A stretch of DNA of 64,000 nucleotides, taken from positions 2,096,718 to 2,160,717 of the forward strand of contig NZ_BMER01000001.1 of assembly GCF_014636865.1 (NCBI RefSeq), given 5' to 3'. Source of the DNA: Parapedobacter pyrenivorans (GTDB lineage Bacteria; Bacteroidota; Bacteroidia; Sphingobacteriales; Sphingobacteriaceae). Numbering within the stretch: the first letter of the stretch is position 1; every line of letters starts with the position of its first letter. A program made the position numbers and the translations under genes. This document shows positions 1 to 9,854 of this stretch, piece after piece. A model generated the notes under the pieces. It made no database searches and was not told where the DNA came from. It saw nothing but the letters and a program-made list of their open reading frames with translations.

Positions 1-3000
1 CGGGCGCATACGCGGTTGATTCAAATCTTCCGGAGGTACCTAGTGGGAACAAGGTTGTCGAATTGCGGCAGTCAAGTGTGGCCGGGCGTGTGATTGACGC
101 GAGTGGTAATCCGCTGGCAGACGTCACGGTCAAGGTGAAAGACGGAGACGCCACGACGTCGACGGCAGCCGATGGCAATTTTTCCATCCAGATACCAGCC
201 AACAATGCGCTGCTGATTTTCTCGTTGGTGGGCTTTGAATCGCAGGAAGTTGCGGTGACGGCGGGTCAGCAGGTGAATATCACCTTACAGGAAGGGCTGG
301 AAGAACTGCAGGAGGTTGTTGTTATCGGCTATGGCACTGTCAAGAAGAAAGACTTGACAGGAGCGGTATCTGTGATCGATACCCGGGAGATGGCCAAGGT
401 TGGAGCCAGTACAATTAGCCAGTCCATTCAAGGGCTCGCTACCGGTGTGAATGTGCGGAATACCGGTAATGCGGGGAGTGATGCAACGATTGAAATAAGG
501 GGGATTGGAACACTCAGTAATAACGATCCGCTGTGGGTCATTGATGGTATGATCACATCTGGTGGCGCCGATTTCAACCCCAACGATGTAGAGTCCATCC
601 AGATTCTGAAGGATGCTTCGGCAGCAGCTATCTACGGTTCGCGAGCAGCGAACGGCGTAATTATCGTAACCACCAAGAAAGGGAAGGAAGGCCCGGCTGT
701 AGTTGACTTTTCCGTGCGCGAATCGTTTGATTGGTCGCCTCAGTATGACCTAATGAATGCCGAGGAATTCAAAAAATATAACGATATGGCCTATCGCGAG
801 GGGATCAAGGACGGCACCTGGAGCGGGACGCTGCAGGATCACCGAGACTTTGATACCGACTGGCAAAAGGAAACCATGAAGACAGCACTTGTGCAGGACT
901 ACAATGTTTCCTTATCGGGCGGCGGACAAGCGGGTAACTACTTCGTTTCGGGTGGATATTACAACAATGAGGGGATAATGTACGGCAATTCGTTCGACCG
1001 GTATACGTTCCGCGTAAATACGGCAGGTACCAAAGGAAGATTCTCATTCGGACAGACGTTTAATTTTGCACAGACGGATCGCGATCCGTTGCAGACAAGC
1101 TCCTATATAGACATTGTCCGGATGGTACCGACCATCCCGGTCTACGATCCAGACAACCTGGGTGGCTTCGGCTATGGCAGTGAAGCCAATGCGCGGACGT
1201 TTGGTACCAATCCAATCGCCCGGGAAGAGCTGGAAGATACCAACACCAAGATTTACCGGCTTCGGGGTACGTTTTGGGGAGAGGCGCGGATTACCGACTA
1301 CCTCAAATACAAGCTTAATGCCGGTATAGACTATACGTTCGATGAATACCGGTATTTCCGGAAGGAAGGCAACTGGACGATGAACCAGGAATATCGCGAT
1401 CCTACCGGTCAGAAAAACCGGATAAAACGAACTACAGAACTTATTGAGCACACGCTCGATTTCAATAAAGCTTTTGGCCGGCATCGGGTAGATGCTGTAG
1501 TGGGGATGACCTATCAGCATTATTATTTTGAAGATGTCGGTGCACAGCGGCTGAAGTTTCCTTTTCTAGGAGGTGATTATATCACTGTGCTTAACGCAGG
1601 GCAGACCAACCAAACCAACTGGAATAGCATAGGGGAGTCTGTTTTGCTTTCTTACTTGGGGCGGGCAAACTACAATTTCGATGATCGTTACTATGCGACG
1701 TTTACGTTCAGAAGGGACGGCTCTTCAAAGCTAAGCCCCGCAAACCGGTGGGATGATTTCTATTCGGTATCCGGTGCTTGGCGGATCAGCGGCGAACAAT
1801 TTTTCAACGTGCCGTGGATCAACGACCTAAAGTTACGAGCCAACTACGGCCAATTGGGAAATGCTGCCATCGATGGCGATTGGAATTACTTGGGTACCAT
1901 CAACCCCAATATCATCACCATTTTCGGCGATAACCAGCGGATCGTAAACGGTGCCACGCAGGTGAAGATTGTCAACGACAACCTGCGTTGGGAAAAGAGT
2001 GAACAGATCAATATTGGTATCGACGCAGCCGTCTTGTCGAACCGTTTGACGTTGGTGGCGGAATATTACAATTCCAAGACCAGCGATATCCTGACGGGTA
2101 TGCAGATTTCGATGACCACCGGCAATCAGGGCGGTGCACCATTGGCCAATGCCGCAAGTTTACGAAATACGGGTGTGGAGCTTTCGGCTACCTGGCGGGA
2201 TAAAGTCGGTGAGGTTGGGTACACCGTAGGAGCCAACTTTACAACACAGAAGAATACCATCCTCGAACTGGGTTATGGCAATGAGGTGTTTTACACCGGC
2301 CAGACACGGAGCGAGATTGGTCGGTCATTGGGCGAGTATTACCTGCTCAAAACCAATGGGTTATTCCGTTCACAAGCCGATATTGATGGCTATGTAAATT
2401 CCCAGGGTGTTCCAATTACCATTGAAGGCAAGCGGCCACAATTGGGCGACCTGAAGTACATCGATACGGATGATAACGGACAGATCACTACCAACGACCG
2501 GCAGATCGTGGGTGATCCATGGGCCGATGCCTTGGTATCGGTAAATGCGGGTGTGAATTGGAAAAATTTCGATTTCTCCATGTTTTGGAATGGCCAGTTT
2601 GGTAACGATGTACTCAATGGTGGCATGCGGCAGGGGCGCTTTTTTTCTGACAATTCAAATTATATCCGTTTTGAAAAAGGTCATGAGCCCTATCAGGAAA
2701 ATCCAAACAGTGATTTCCCACGTATTATCTATGGCGACACGCGCAATACCAGGGGCGACAGCGACATTTGGTTGGAAGATGGTTCCTACCTGCGGTTGCG
2801 TAATGTCCAACTTGGATACACGTTTGATAAGGCCGCGCTGGCTCGCCTGCACTTAAGTGGTCTGCGGATTTTCGTAAGTGGAAACAATCTGCTTACACTG
2901 ACCAAGTACAAAGGCCTCGATCCAGACTTCATCAATACGAGTGTATGGGATCGGGGTACCGACAACATGGCATTCCCCAACCCGCGGACGGTGATGATGG

Positions 3001-3020
3001 GCCTCCAGTTGAATTTCTAG
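1..3020 (+). CDS. SusC/RagA-type TonB-linked outer-membrane transporter, 5' end cut by the window
   Basis: Imports oligosaccharides across the outer membrane together with a SusD lipoprotein. The frame is already open at base 3 (reading GAYAVDSNLPEVP), so the true start and signal peptide lie outside the window; the TTG at 63 is only an internal codon. Visible in order: a carboxypeptidase-regulatory-like domain (VAGRVIDASGNPLADVTV), a TonB-box-like stretch (LQEVVVIGYGTVKKKDLTG), the plug with DPLWVIDGM and ILKDASAAAIYGSRAANG, then a long beta-barrel ending in MMGLQLNF with the usual C-terminal Phe. The SusD gene follows after 20 bp, so the two are surely co-transcribed. The family assignment is firm; the transported glycan is unknown. 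Confidence 0.95.
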   Translation, partial: GAYAVDSNLPEVPSGNKVVELRQSSVAGRVIDASGNPLADVTVKVKDGDATTSTAADGNFSIQIPANNALLIFSLVGFESQEVAVTAGQQVNITLQEGLEELQEVVVIGYGTVKKKDLTGAVSVIDTREMAKVGASTISQSIQGLATGVNVRNTGNAGSDATIEIRGIGTLSNNDPLWVIDGMITSGGADFNPNDVESIQILKDASAAAIYGSRAANGVIIVTTKKGKEGPAVVDFSVRESFDWSPQYDLMNAEEFKKYNDMAYREGIKDGTWSGTLQDHRDFDTDWQKETMKTALVQDYNVSLSGGGQAGNYFVSGGYYNNEGIMYGNSFDRYTFRVNTAGTKGRFSFGQTFNFAQTDRDPLQTSSYIDIVRMVPTIPVYDPDNLGGFGYGSEANARTFGTNPIAREELEDTNTKIYRLRGTFWGEARITDYLKYKLNAGIDYTFDEYRYFRKEGNWTMNQEYRDPTGQKNRIKRTTELIEHTLDFNKAFGRHRVDAVVGMTYQHYYFEDVGAQRLKFPFLGGDYITVLNAGQTNQTNWNSIGESVLLSYLGRANYNFDDRYYATFTFRRDGSSKLSPANRWDDFYSVSGAWRISGEQFFNVPWINDLKLRANYGQLGNAAIDGDWNYLGTINPNIITIFGDNQRIVNGATQVKIVNDNLRWEKSEQINIGIDAAVLSNRLTLVAEYYNSKTSDILTGMQISMTTGNQGGAPLANAASLRNTGVELSATWRDKVGEVGYTVGANFTTQKNTILELGYGNEVFYTGQTRSEIGRSLGEYYLLKTNGLFRSQADIDGYVNSQGVPITIEGKRPQLGDLKYIDTDDNGQITTNDRQIVGDPWADALVSVNAGVNWKNFDFSMFWNGQFGNDVLNGGMRQGRFFSDNSNYIRFEKGHEPYQENPNSDFPRIIYGDTRNTRGDSDIWLEDGSYLRLRNVQLGYTFDKAALARLHLSGLRIFVSGNNLLTLTKYKGLDPDFINTSVWDRGTDNMAFPNPRTVMMGLQLNF

Positions 3021-3040
3021 TGTTAACCTGTTTCAAATTG

Positions 3041-4606
3041 ATGACAATGAAAAGTACTAATAGCATACTATTCGGGCTGCTCGCCACCTTGATTTTTACG
3101 AGCTGCAGCCACGATTTGCTCGATATCGAAAATCCTAACGAGCCTACAACAGGCACGTATTGGAAGACAGAAGACGATGCCCAGAAAGGCTTGAATGCTG
3201 CCTACAGCCGTTTTTATAAAGAAGGTACCTGGATGCGTTGGTTGTCCTTTAGGTACGATCTGGCATCGGATGAAGGGTGGAGTTCCAGCCCCTGGAACGA
3301 ATTGGCCGACTGGACCCGGTTCAATTACGTGAATTATAATTTTTGGGAAGGCAATAACGGGCACTGGGAAGATTTCTATGTGAGTATTTATCGCACAAAT
3401 CAAGTGCTTAAGTATGTCCCAGAAATCACGTTTGAAAATCAGACCGACAAAGACTACGTGATCGGACAGGCGGAATTTCTAAGGGCATTATGGTATTTCC
3501 AAATCGTAACCCTTTGGGAAAAGGGCGCTTTGGTACTGGAACCCAAAGACGGGAGCTACAAACCCGAAGAAGTGCAGGAAGAGCAGCTTTGGGCGCAGAT
3601 AGAGGCCGATTTAACAAGTGCCGCTGCGAAGCTGCCCGACGCGTGGGATGCGAATAACACGGGTAGGGCAACAATAGGTGCTGCAAAAGCCTTGCTTGCC
3701 AAAGCGTATATGCAACAGCATAAGTTTGCCGAGGCCAAGTCGGAGTTGCAATGGCTGATCGATCGTGAAAATTCCATGTATGGGCTGATGGACGATTATA
3801 TGGATAATTTCACCCATTATAACGAAAATAACATGGAAAGCGTGTTTGAAATCCAGTTTAGCGATGAAAACAAGGGCGGCACGGGCAATGATGCCTCCAT
3901 GGCTACGGGCTTTCAGCGCACGCAGTTCTATGCGCCCGGCGGAATAGGCTGGCAAGACGGAAAGGCGCGGGCATGGCTGGTCGGTGAATACAAACGTGAA
4001 AAGAACCTGGATGGCAACAACGACATCCGTCTGTATCATAATCTGTACTACAAAAGTAGCCCTACGGATTTTCCCGAAGAAAATCCATTGATTTACGGCA
4101 GGCAATGGGACGATGGCGCCTGGGGGGATCATTTATTCATCAGGAAATATTCCACGTCGTATTTCCGCGATCGGGAGGATTATTTTGCGCCAAACAATTA
4201 CCGGATAATTCGCTATGCAGACGTACTGTTGATGTATGCGGAATGTATCGTGGAAACGGGTGGTTCGCCGACAGAGGCGGCGGTTTATGTCGACAAAGTT
4301 CGTCGTCGTCCTTCCACCAATCTGCCAACCCTACAAAACAGCGCGTTTGCAAATGCGTTGAATTCGAAGGACGCGTTTTTGAAACGCCTGCAGATGGAAC
4401 GTGCGTTGGAACTGTGCTTTGAAGGGTGGCGTTGGGCGGATCTGAAGCGTTGGGGTCTTTTGGATACGCAAGTGGGGATCGACGAATTAAAATCAAGGGA
4501 CCCTGATTTCAATAACTTTATCCTCGACAAGCATAAGCGGTTGCCTATTCCACAAATCGAAGTAGACAACAGTGACGGCAAGCTAACACAGAACCCTAAT
4601 TATTAA
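3041..4606 (+). CDS. SusD/RagB-type starch-binding-like surface lipoprotein
   Basis: Glycan-binding lid partner of the SusC just upstream. I chose the ATG at 3041 (521 aa); an ATG two codons on (3047) is equally good, and the frame upstream of 3041 overlaps the SusC end and is not needed. A short basic and hydrophobic leader ends in the lipobox IFTSC, with the lipidation Cys at about residue 22. The SusD N-terminal pattern (DIENPNEPTTGTYWKTEDDA), TPR-like helices and the C-terminal SusD signature (MERALELCFEGWRWADLKRWG, then a short tail ending LTQNPNY) are all present. Length is normal for the family. Four bases separate its stop from the following GH43-like gene. Confidence 0.95.
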   Translation: MTMKSTNSILFGLLATLIFTSCSHDLLDIENPNEPTTGTYWKTEDDAQKGLNAAYSRFYKEGTWMRWLSFRYDLASDEGWSSSPWNELADWTRFNYVNYNFWEGNNGHWEDFYVSIYRTNQVLKYVPEITFENQTDKDYVIGQAEFLRALWYFQIVTLWEKGALVLEPKDGSYKPEEVQEEQLWAQIEADLTSAAAKLPDAWDANNTGRATIGAAKALLAKAYMQQHKFAEAKSELQWLIDRENSMYGLMDDYMDNFTHYNENNMESVFEIQFSDENKGGTGNDASMATGFQRTQFYAPGGIGWQDGKARAWLVGEYKREKNLDGNNDIRLYHNLYYKSSPTDFPEENPLIYGRQWDDGAWGDHLFIRKYSTSYFRDREDYFAPNNYRIIRYADVLLMYAECIVETGGSPTEAAVYVDKVRRRPSTNLPTLQNSAFANALNSKDAFLKRLQMERALELCFEGWRWADLKRWGLLDTQVGIDELKSRDPDFNNFILDKHKRLPIPQIEVDNSDGKLTQNPNY

Positions 4607-4610
4607 CGTT

Positions 4611-5660
4611 ATGTGTAGCATCCACGGGATAGTTAAAAGGGCTGCGCTGGTTTCGGCACTGGTTGTGACGGCCCTCGTGGACGTCATAGGGCAGCAACCC
4701 AACCCGCCAGGCCAGGTTCACCGCAGGGAAGACGCGGTGAACCAAGCTTATCTGTTTGCCCATATGACCCACCAGGATTATGGTCGGCTGTATTATTCGG
4801 TAAGTATCGACGGACTCCATTGGCATGCCCTCAACGGGGGAAAGCGGGTTTCCGAAGAATACCAGGGGCATCCTGATATTTGCAAAGGGCACGATGGTAG
4901 GTACTATCTTGCAGGTAATACAAGCGATGGGTCACCTGATATTGTAATATGGGTATCAACGGACCTCAAAAAATGGGATAAGCACCATACCTACACGCCC
5001 GACCTGCGAAGTACACCCGATTATGCGCAGGCACTGCAGCGAATAGGAGCCCCAAAACTGTACTTTGATGCATCGACCAGCCAGTACATACTGACATGGC
5101 ATACGCCGCATAAGGAAGGGACGAAAGAAGACCCGGAGCGATACTGGGCGAGCCAACGCACACTTTACGTACTGTCGAAAGATCTCCGGTCATTTTCGGA
5201 TCATCCAACCAAATTATTTGATTGGGACATGGGTACGATCGATGTATTTCTTCGCAAAGTGGGGAGCCAGTATTATGCTGTCATCAAGGATGAATCGTAC
5301 CCGACATTGTATTGGCCAACAGGTAAGACCATTCGCATTTCAAGAGCACCGTCCCTCACGGGTCCGTATTCGGAGCCTTCAGCACCGATCAGCCCCAATT
5401 TTAGGGAAGCTCCGATGCTGATCCCGTCGCCGGATGATCAGGCGTGGTACCTATATTACGAGCAATATCCGGGGGTCTCATACGGACTATCGATTGCCGA
5501 CAACCTAAACGGTCCTTGGTATCAGGCTTCGGGGTATACATTTCATTCGGATTGGGATAAATACAGTCTTCCAGCCAACGTGCGTCATGGTTGCATGATT
5601 ACCATTTCGCAGGATGAATATGGTGAACTCGTGAAACATTTTGGAATAGTTAAAGAATAA
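4611..5660 (+). CDS. Divergent GH43-like five-bladed beta-propeller glycosidase, secreted
   Basis: Probable exo- or endo-acting glycosidase of the GH43/GH117-like five-bladed propeller fold. The ATG at 4611 gives 349 aa with a hydrophobic leader (RAALVSALVVTALVDVIGQ). Blade repeats are recognisable: AYLFAHMTHQDYGRLYYSVS, DGLHWHALNGG, LYVLSKDL and GPYSEPS. Candidate counterparts of the GH43 triad are Asp89 in GHPDICKG, the Asp in GTIDVFLRK and the Glu in FREAPML. The local sequence differs clearly from the plain GH43 motifs of the next gene, so the subfamily and substrate are uncertain. It lies 4 bp after SusD and 5 bp before the next GH43, inside one operon. Confidence is high for a propeller glycosidase, lower for GH43 proper. 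Confidence 0.75.
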   Translation: MCSIHGIVKRAALVSALVVTALVDVIGQQPNPPGQVHRREDAVNQAYLFAHMTHQDYGRLYYSVSIDGLHWHALNGGKRVSEEYQGHPDICKGHDGRYYLAGNTSDGSPDIVIWVSTDLKKWDKHHTYTPDLRSTPDYAQALQRIGAPKLYFDASTSQYILTWHTPHKEGTKEDPERYWASQRTLYVLSKDLRSFSDHPTKLFDWDMGTIDVFLRKVGSQYYAVIKDESYPTLYWPTGKTIRISRAPSLTGPYSEPSAPISPNFREAPMLIPSPDDQAWYLYYEQYPGVSYGLSIADNLNGPWYQASGYTFHSDWDKYSLPANVRHGCMITISQDEYGELVKHFGIVKE

Positions 5661-5665
5661 ATCGG

Positions 5666-6646
5666 ATGATTATTGAAGTGAAAAAGACGGCCCTTATGGC
5701 CATGGCGATCGGCTTGTCGGTGTTGGCTTGTTCATCAGGCGACTCGGATCCGACACCCGAAGTACCCATAGAACGAGTAGAGACCAATGTCTCTTTTGGC
5801 GACCCCTTTATTTTGTTACATGAAGGTACCTATTATGCCTATGGTACGTCAGCGGATGATGGCATTGGGGTCCTCATCTCGCAAGACTTGCTCACTTGGG
5901 AAGCAGTTCCAGGCAACCGGTTGGCGCTACATAAGAATGATTCTTGGGGTGGCCGTTGGTTTTGGGCGCCTGAAGTCTATCAAGTGGATGGGAAGTTTTA
6001 TATGTATTATTCGGCTGATGAGCACATCTGCGTGGCCACCAGTGACAGCCCGCTCGGACCATTCAGGCAAGCAGTTAAGAAGCCGATGCTTGAGGGCGAG
6101 AAATGTATCGATAACTCACTGTTCATCGATGATGATGGGAAGCCATATTTGTTTTTTGATCGGTTTAATGATGGGTTGAATATTTGGGTAGCCGAGCTTG
6201 AAGACGACCTGATGACGATTCGCATGGAAACCCTGGAAAAATGCATAAACGTTTCTCAGCCATGGGAAGAAGTTTGGCCCCGTGTGAACGAAGGGCCATA
6301 TGTGATGCAACACAATGGTAAATACTACATGACTTATTCCGCCAATAGCTATGAAAGTCCGTTTTATGGGATAGGCTATGCAACGGCCGACCAGGTTACG
6401 GGTCCATGGACCAAATACGAGGGAAATCCAATACTACAAAAACCAGGCGACTTGGTTGGTGTAGGGCATAGCGCGATGTTTACCGATAAGGCTGGGCAGT
6501 TACGCATCGTCTTCCATTCACACTATAGTGAAACGGCAATTCACCCCCGGTACATGAATATAAGCACCGTAAACTTTGTGGAGAAAGAAGGGGAGGTCGT
6601 CATGCATATTGATAAGGGCTACGTTACGCCGGTACTCCTGCAGTGA
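5666..6646 (+). CDS. GH43 glycosidase, lipoprotein (arabinosidase/xylosidase-like)
   Basis: Inverting glycosidase of family GH43, members of which cleave alpha-L-arabinofuranosides or beta-D-xylosides. The leader ends in SVLAC with the lipidation Cys at residue 22, followed by an acidic linker, so it is probably membrane-anchored. The catalytic triad is visible: Asp46 in FGDPFIL (base), Asp149 in CIDNSLF (pKa modulator) and Glu209 in NEGPYV (acid). Supporting motifs are WFWAPEVYQVDGKFYMYYSA and GKYYMTYSAN. Length 326 aa is a single catalytic domain with no binding module. It is the last gene of the first PUL; about 190 bp of non-coding DNA with a new promoter follow. Confidence 0.9.
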   Translation: MIIEVKKTALMAMAIGLSVLACSSGDSDPTPEVPIERVETNVSFGDPFILLHEGTYYAYGTSADDGIGVLISQDLLTWEAVPGNRLALHKNDSWGGRWFWAPEVYQVDGKFYMYYSADEHICVATSDSPLGPFRQAVKKPMLEGEKCIDNSLFIDDDGKPYLFFDRFNDGLNIWVAELEDDLMTIRMETLEKCINVSQPWEEVWPRVNEGPYVMQHNGKYYMTYSANSYESPFYGIGYATADQVTGPWTKYEGNPILQKPGDLVGVGHSAMFTDKAGQLRIVFHSHYSETAIHPRYMNISTVNFVEKEGEVVMHIDKGYVTPVLLQ

Positions 6647-6707
6647 TGGTAAGAACGCACGCTTTCTTCTTGTTTGTCATTTAAAATAAGTGCGAATACC
6701 AAGTATT

Positions 6708-6772
6708 GATATAATTTGACCACAAAGAGGCAACATACCGCGGTTTTCCTAAAGCTGAGTGGTCTATTTTTG
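6708..6772 (+). promoter_or_regulatory. Operator copy A plus promoter for the GH43 pair
   Basis: A 40-bp operator-like block (6708-6747) has half-site GATATAATTTGAC at 6708 and a second half-site GGCAACATACCG at 6729, 21 bp further on. It ends in CGCGGTTTT. After exactly 17 bp comes TATTTTTG (6765-6772), a perfect TAnnTTTG -7 box. No TTG lies at the usual -33 distance, which fits an activator-dependent promoter. Three more copies occur in this window with the same geometry. Confidence 0.8.
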
Positions 6773-6836
6773 TGTTGTAACTAGCTGAACTCTTTTGGAT
6801 GTTAAAAATTAGCATATCCAATACTAACCTTTTGAA

Positions 6837-7850
6837 ATGAGCAATAGGATGAGATACATTAACTTCTGCTGCGCCTTCCTGATGGCAGGGCTGTTAATCC
6901 CCAGCGGTCAACTCATGGCACAGGAAAAACGCGAATTGTTTTTTGCAGACCCAACGATATATGTCCACAACGGTAAGTACTACTTGACCGGCACAGGAGG
7001 AAGCGGCGGGTCGGCAGCATCTGGATTCGCCGCTTTGGAATCCACAAACCTGCAAACCTGGAGTAAGCCTGCCGGTACAAGTGGTTCGGCGCATTTGATC
7101 TTAACCAAAGGGGAACAGGCCTTCGGTACAGAAGGCTTTTGGGCACCGCAACTATTCCAAGCAAACGATAGGTATTACCTGACTTATACCGCCAATGAAC
7201 AGACCGTATTGACGCAGTCCACTTCTTTGCTCGGCCCCTATACGCAAGCGAAAGTTGCTCCCATTGATGGCTCGGAAAAAAATATCGATTCTTACATTTT
7301 CAAAGATGAGGATGGCAAGTACTACCTTTACCATGTCCGATTTGGTGGGGGCAATTACCTGTGGGTAGCGGAGTTTGACTTGGAAAAAGGGCAAATCAAA
7401 CCTGAAACCCTGAAAAAATGCTTTGACCAAACTGAGCCCTGGGAAGCTACCCCAGCTTATGAGTCGGCACCAATTATGGAAGGCCCAACCGTTATCAAAT
7501 TGAAGGATAAATACTACCTGTTCTATTCGGCCAACCACTACCTGAATATCGACTATGCTGTTGGCTATGCTGTTTCGGATTCCCCGTACGGACCTTGGGT
7601 TAAGCAGCAAGACAGCCCGATTCTTCACCGTTCTATTGTTGGTGAGAACGGTTCTGGCCATGGTGATTTGTTCGAGGGGCTGGATGGGCAATTGTACTAT
7701 GTATACCATGTGCACTTTGACCAGCAACAGGTAACCCCAAGGCGGACACGGATAGTTCCCGTGATTAAGCAGTGGGATGCAGAGACTGGCCTTTACAAAT
7801 TTAGCGTCGCTAGCGATAAAGTCATTGTGCCCATACTGGAAGAAGAATGA
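6837..7850 (+). CDS. GH43 glycosidase, secreted
   Basis: GH43 five-bladed propeller enzyme. The ATG at 6837 gives 337 aa; an ATG four codons in (6849) is also possible. The leader is a type I signal peptide (about residues 5-28, ending QLMAQ). The triad is Asp38 in FADPTIY, Asp151 in KNIDSYIF and Glu215 in IMEGPTV. Other family motifs are GFWAPQLF, YYLTYTANEQ and DKYYLFYSANHY. It resembles the gene at 5666 in length and blade motifs and may be a paralogue acting on the same backbone. Its promoter carries operator copy A. The stop overlaps the start of the next GH43 by 4 bp (ATGA), so the two are translationally coupled. Confidence 0.9.
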   Translation: MSNRMRYINFCCAFLMAGLLIPSGQLMAQEKRELFFADPTIYVHNGKYYLTGTGGSGGSAASGFAALESTNLQTWSKPAGTSGSAHLILTKGEQAFGTEGFWAPQLFQANDRYYLTYTANEQTVLTQSTSLLGPYTQAKVAPIDGSEKNIDSYIFKDEDGKYYLYHVRFGGGNYLWVAEFDLEKGQIKPETLKKCFDQTEPWEATPAYESAPIMEGPTVIKLKDKYYLFYSANHYLNIDYAVGYAVSDSPYGPWVKQQDSPILHRSIVGENGSGHGDLFEGLDGQLYYVYHVHFDQQQVTPRRTRIVPVIKQWDAETGLYKFSVASDKVIVPILEEE

Positions 7851-8938
7851 TTTTTTTATTCAATGCCAAAGAAATGCTGATTTACAGTTTTTTTGCCGCT
7901 TCACTGCTATTGGCGGGCTGCAATGCGCAGCCGGATACCGACGATATCGGGCAGCCGGATACGACTGAAGTAATCCAATACACCAATCCTGTCTTCGAAC
8001 CGATCTTAGCCGACCCATCTGTAATCCGCGATCCGAACTCGGGCCAATTCTATGCCTACGGCACCCAAGATGATTGGGGCGACGGCCAGGGTAGCCGATT
8101 GATCCCCATTTTGAAGTCGACAGATCTGGTATCTTGGAAGGTGTCGGGCCAAGCCTTCACTGCAAAACCTACGTGGAAAAACAACGGGGGCTTATGGGCG
8201 CCGGATGTGAATCACATCGATGGCAAATACTACCTATACTATTCCTATTCCACGTGGGGCGACCCAAATCCGGGCATCGGCGTGGCTGTTGCAGACCATC
8301 CGGCCGGTCCATTTACAGACCATGGCAAGCTTTTCACCAGTGAAGAGGTTGATGTTCCTAATTCGATTGACCCTTGCTATTTCGAAGAGCATGGCGAAAA
8401 ATATCTGTTTTGGGGAAGTTTTAGCAATGCACCTACACAAGGCACTTATGGAGTGCCGTTGGCTGGCGACGGCCTGTCGGTACCCGACCTCACCCGTAAA
8501 TTCAAAATCGCCGCGGGCGATTTCGAAGCAGTGATGATTCATAAAAAGGAAGGCCATTACTATTTCTTCGGTTCTAAAGGGAGTTGCTGCGACGGCGCTG
8601 AAAGCCAATACCACGTGCTGGTTGCACGGTCTACAAGCCTTGCGGGGCCATACCTAGACAAAAATGGAAACGATATCGCCGAGCGCGGTAACGGCACCCT
8701 GCTCTTAAAGGGCAATGAACGTATTGTAGGCCCCGGTCATAATGCTCGCATCGTTACCGATAGTGAGGGAACCGATTGGCTCCTCTACCATGGAATTGAT
8801 CCGTCGCGAGGTAAGGCGGCAAGCGGCGCGAGCCGACGCATGTTGATGCTTGATAAACTGACGTGGCGCAACGGTTGGCCGGAGATTGCCGGCGGCATAC
8901 CCAGCACGACGCAACAAGACGCGCCGGTGTTTCAATGA
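7847..8938 (+). CDS. GH43 endo-arabinanase-like lipoprotein
   Basis: GH43 enzyme most like arabinan endo-1,5-alpha-L-arabinosidases. The leader ends in LLLAGC with the lipidation Cys at residue 25; an internal ATG at 7874 would still keep the lipobox. Triad candidates are Asp56 in LADPSVI, the Asp in NSIDPCYF and the Glu in GDFEAVMI. The motif GSKGSCCDG followed by YHVLVARS is typical of arabinanase subfamilies, as is GPGHNARIV. Overlap of 4 bp with the upstream GH43 indicates one transcript. Its last 7 bases overlap the end of the convergent AraC gene. The endo-arabinanase call is by motif only. Confidence 0.85.
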   Translation: MIFLFNAKEMLIYSFFAASLLLAGCNAQPDTDDIGQPDTTEVIQYTNPVFEPILADPSVIRDPNSGQFYAYGTQDDWGDGQGSRLIPILKSTDLVSWKVSGQAFTAKPTWKNNGGLWAPDVNHIDGKYYLYYSYSTWGDPNPGIGVAVADHPAGPFTDHGKLFTSEEVDVPNSIDPCYFEEHGEKYLFWGSFSNAPTQGTYGVPLAGDGLSVPDLTRKFKIAAGDFEAVMIHKKEGHYYFFGSKGSCCDGAESQYHVLVARSTSLAGPYLDKNGNDIAERGNGTLLLKGNERIVGPGHNARIVTDSEGTDWLLYHGIDPSRGKAASGASRRMLMLDKLTWRNGWPEIAGGIPSTTQQDAPVFQ

Positions 8939-9834
8939 TACTGATGGTAGGGTTCAATGGCCATTTTCTGGTATTCGCTGCGATATTGGTGGGGCTGTTT
9001 GCCGGTGACTTTCTTGAATTGTTTGTTGAAGTTGGTGACCGACTGAAATCCGCATTCGTAACCGATACGGTCGATATTCATCTTGTCTTCCTTCAGGAGC
9101 TTGCAGGCATATTCGATGCGGATTTCCTTGAGAAAGTCTGAAAAGGACTGATTGACACGCGATTTGAAGTACCTGCTGAACGAGGTACACGTCATGCTGG
9201 CAATCGAGGCAACGTCTTCCAGGTTGATTTTTTGCTGGAAGTTTTTCATGATATATTCGTATACCTTGTTCATGCGATCCGTCTCGACTTCGGTATTGTA
9301 TGATTTTGAATGGGTATCGGTGATCAGCTGGCATTCGTCGGACAGTGCGATGGTGTTCAGGATGCGGAGCAGTTGGATAATGCTTTCCGCCCCTTTCAGG
9401 TGCAGTAGTTCATTCATCAGCTGACCAACCTGCCGCTGTGTTTTGCCCGCGATTTCGATGCCGCATTGTGAACGCTGGAAAAGATGCCTGATGCTTTCAA
9501 ACTCTTCCTTATTCTCAATCGTTTCGCCCAGAAAATGATCGTGGAAGTAAATAACAACAACGGTGGTGCTGAGTGTACTGTCTTTCTCGAAATAGGGATT
9601 ATGGCTACGCCACACATGCGGTAGGTTAGGACCAATGAGTACCAAGTCCTCAGCTTTAAACGGTTTGATGCTGTCGCCCACAAAACGGTTACCCTCACCT
9701 TCCATGACGTAAGATAACTGGAATTCGGGGTGCAAGTGGAAGGTGGGATCAAAATAAGGTTCGACCTGCTTTCGTACCACGAACGAACGATTGTCAGGAA
9801 TCAGTGCCTTGGGAATAATGTGGGTTTTCTTCAT
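8932..9834 (-). CDS. AraC-family transcriptional regulator with cupin-type sensor domain
   Basis: 300 aa, start ATG at 9834 (minus strand). The N-terminal cupin-like AraC-binding domain (about residues 15-110) has FDPTFHLHPEFQLSYVMEGE and PFKAEDLVLIGPNLPHVW. The C-terminal pair of helix-turn-helix motifs (about 190-290) includes INLEDVASIASMTCTSFSRY and IGYECGFQSVTNFNKQF, the AraC/XylS signature. A cytoplasmic ligand-responsive activator is expected. It is divergent from the operon starting at 9966. A minus-strand -7 box TATGTTTG is read at 9862-9855. The shared 78-bp gap holds operator copy B. AraC-type proteins bind direct repeats about two helical turns apart, which matches the 21-bp half-site spacing, so it is a good candidate for the regulator of all four copies (inference). 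Confidence 0.92.
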   Translation of the reverse strand: MKKTHIIPKALIPDNRSFVVRKQVEPYFDPTFHLHPEFQLSYVMEGEGNRFVGDSIKPFKAEDLVLIGPNLPHVWRSHNPYFEKDSTLSTTVVVIYFHDHFLGETIENKEEFESIRHLFQRSQCGIEIAGKTQRQVGQLMNELLHLKGAESIIQLLRILNTIALSDECQLITDTHSKSYNTEVETDRMNKVYEYIMKNFQQKINLEDVASIASMTCTSFSRYFKSRVNQSFSDFLKEIRIEYACKLLKEDKMNIDRIGYECGFQSVTNFNKQFKKVTGKQPHQYRSEYQKMAIEPYHQYH

Positions 9835-9854
9835 GATTTACCATTATAAGTAAG

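Noticed and set aside
63-65. TTG as start codon of the first SusC gene
   Set aside because: The frame is open upstream to base 3 and codes for plausible protein; the regulatory-like domain begins at this point, so the real start lies before the window.
1044-1520. Long minus-strand frames opposite SusC and SusD genes (for example 1044-1520, 3611-4132, 31241-31909)
   Set aside because: They are mirror frames of clearly coding + strand genes and show no recognisable domains or leaders.
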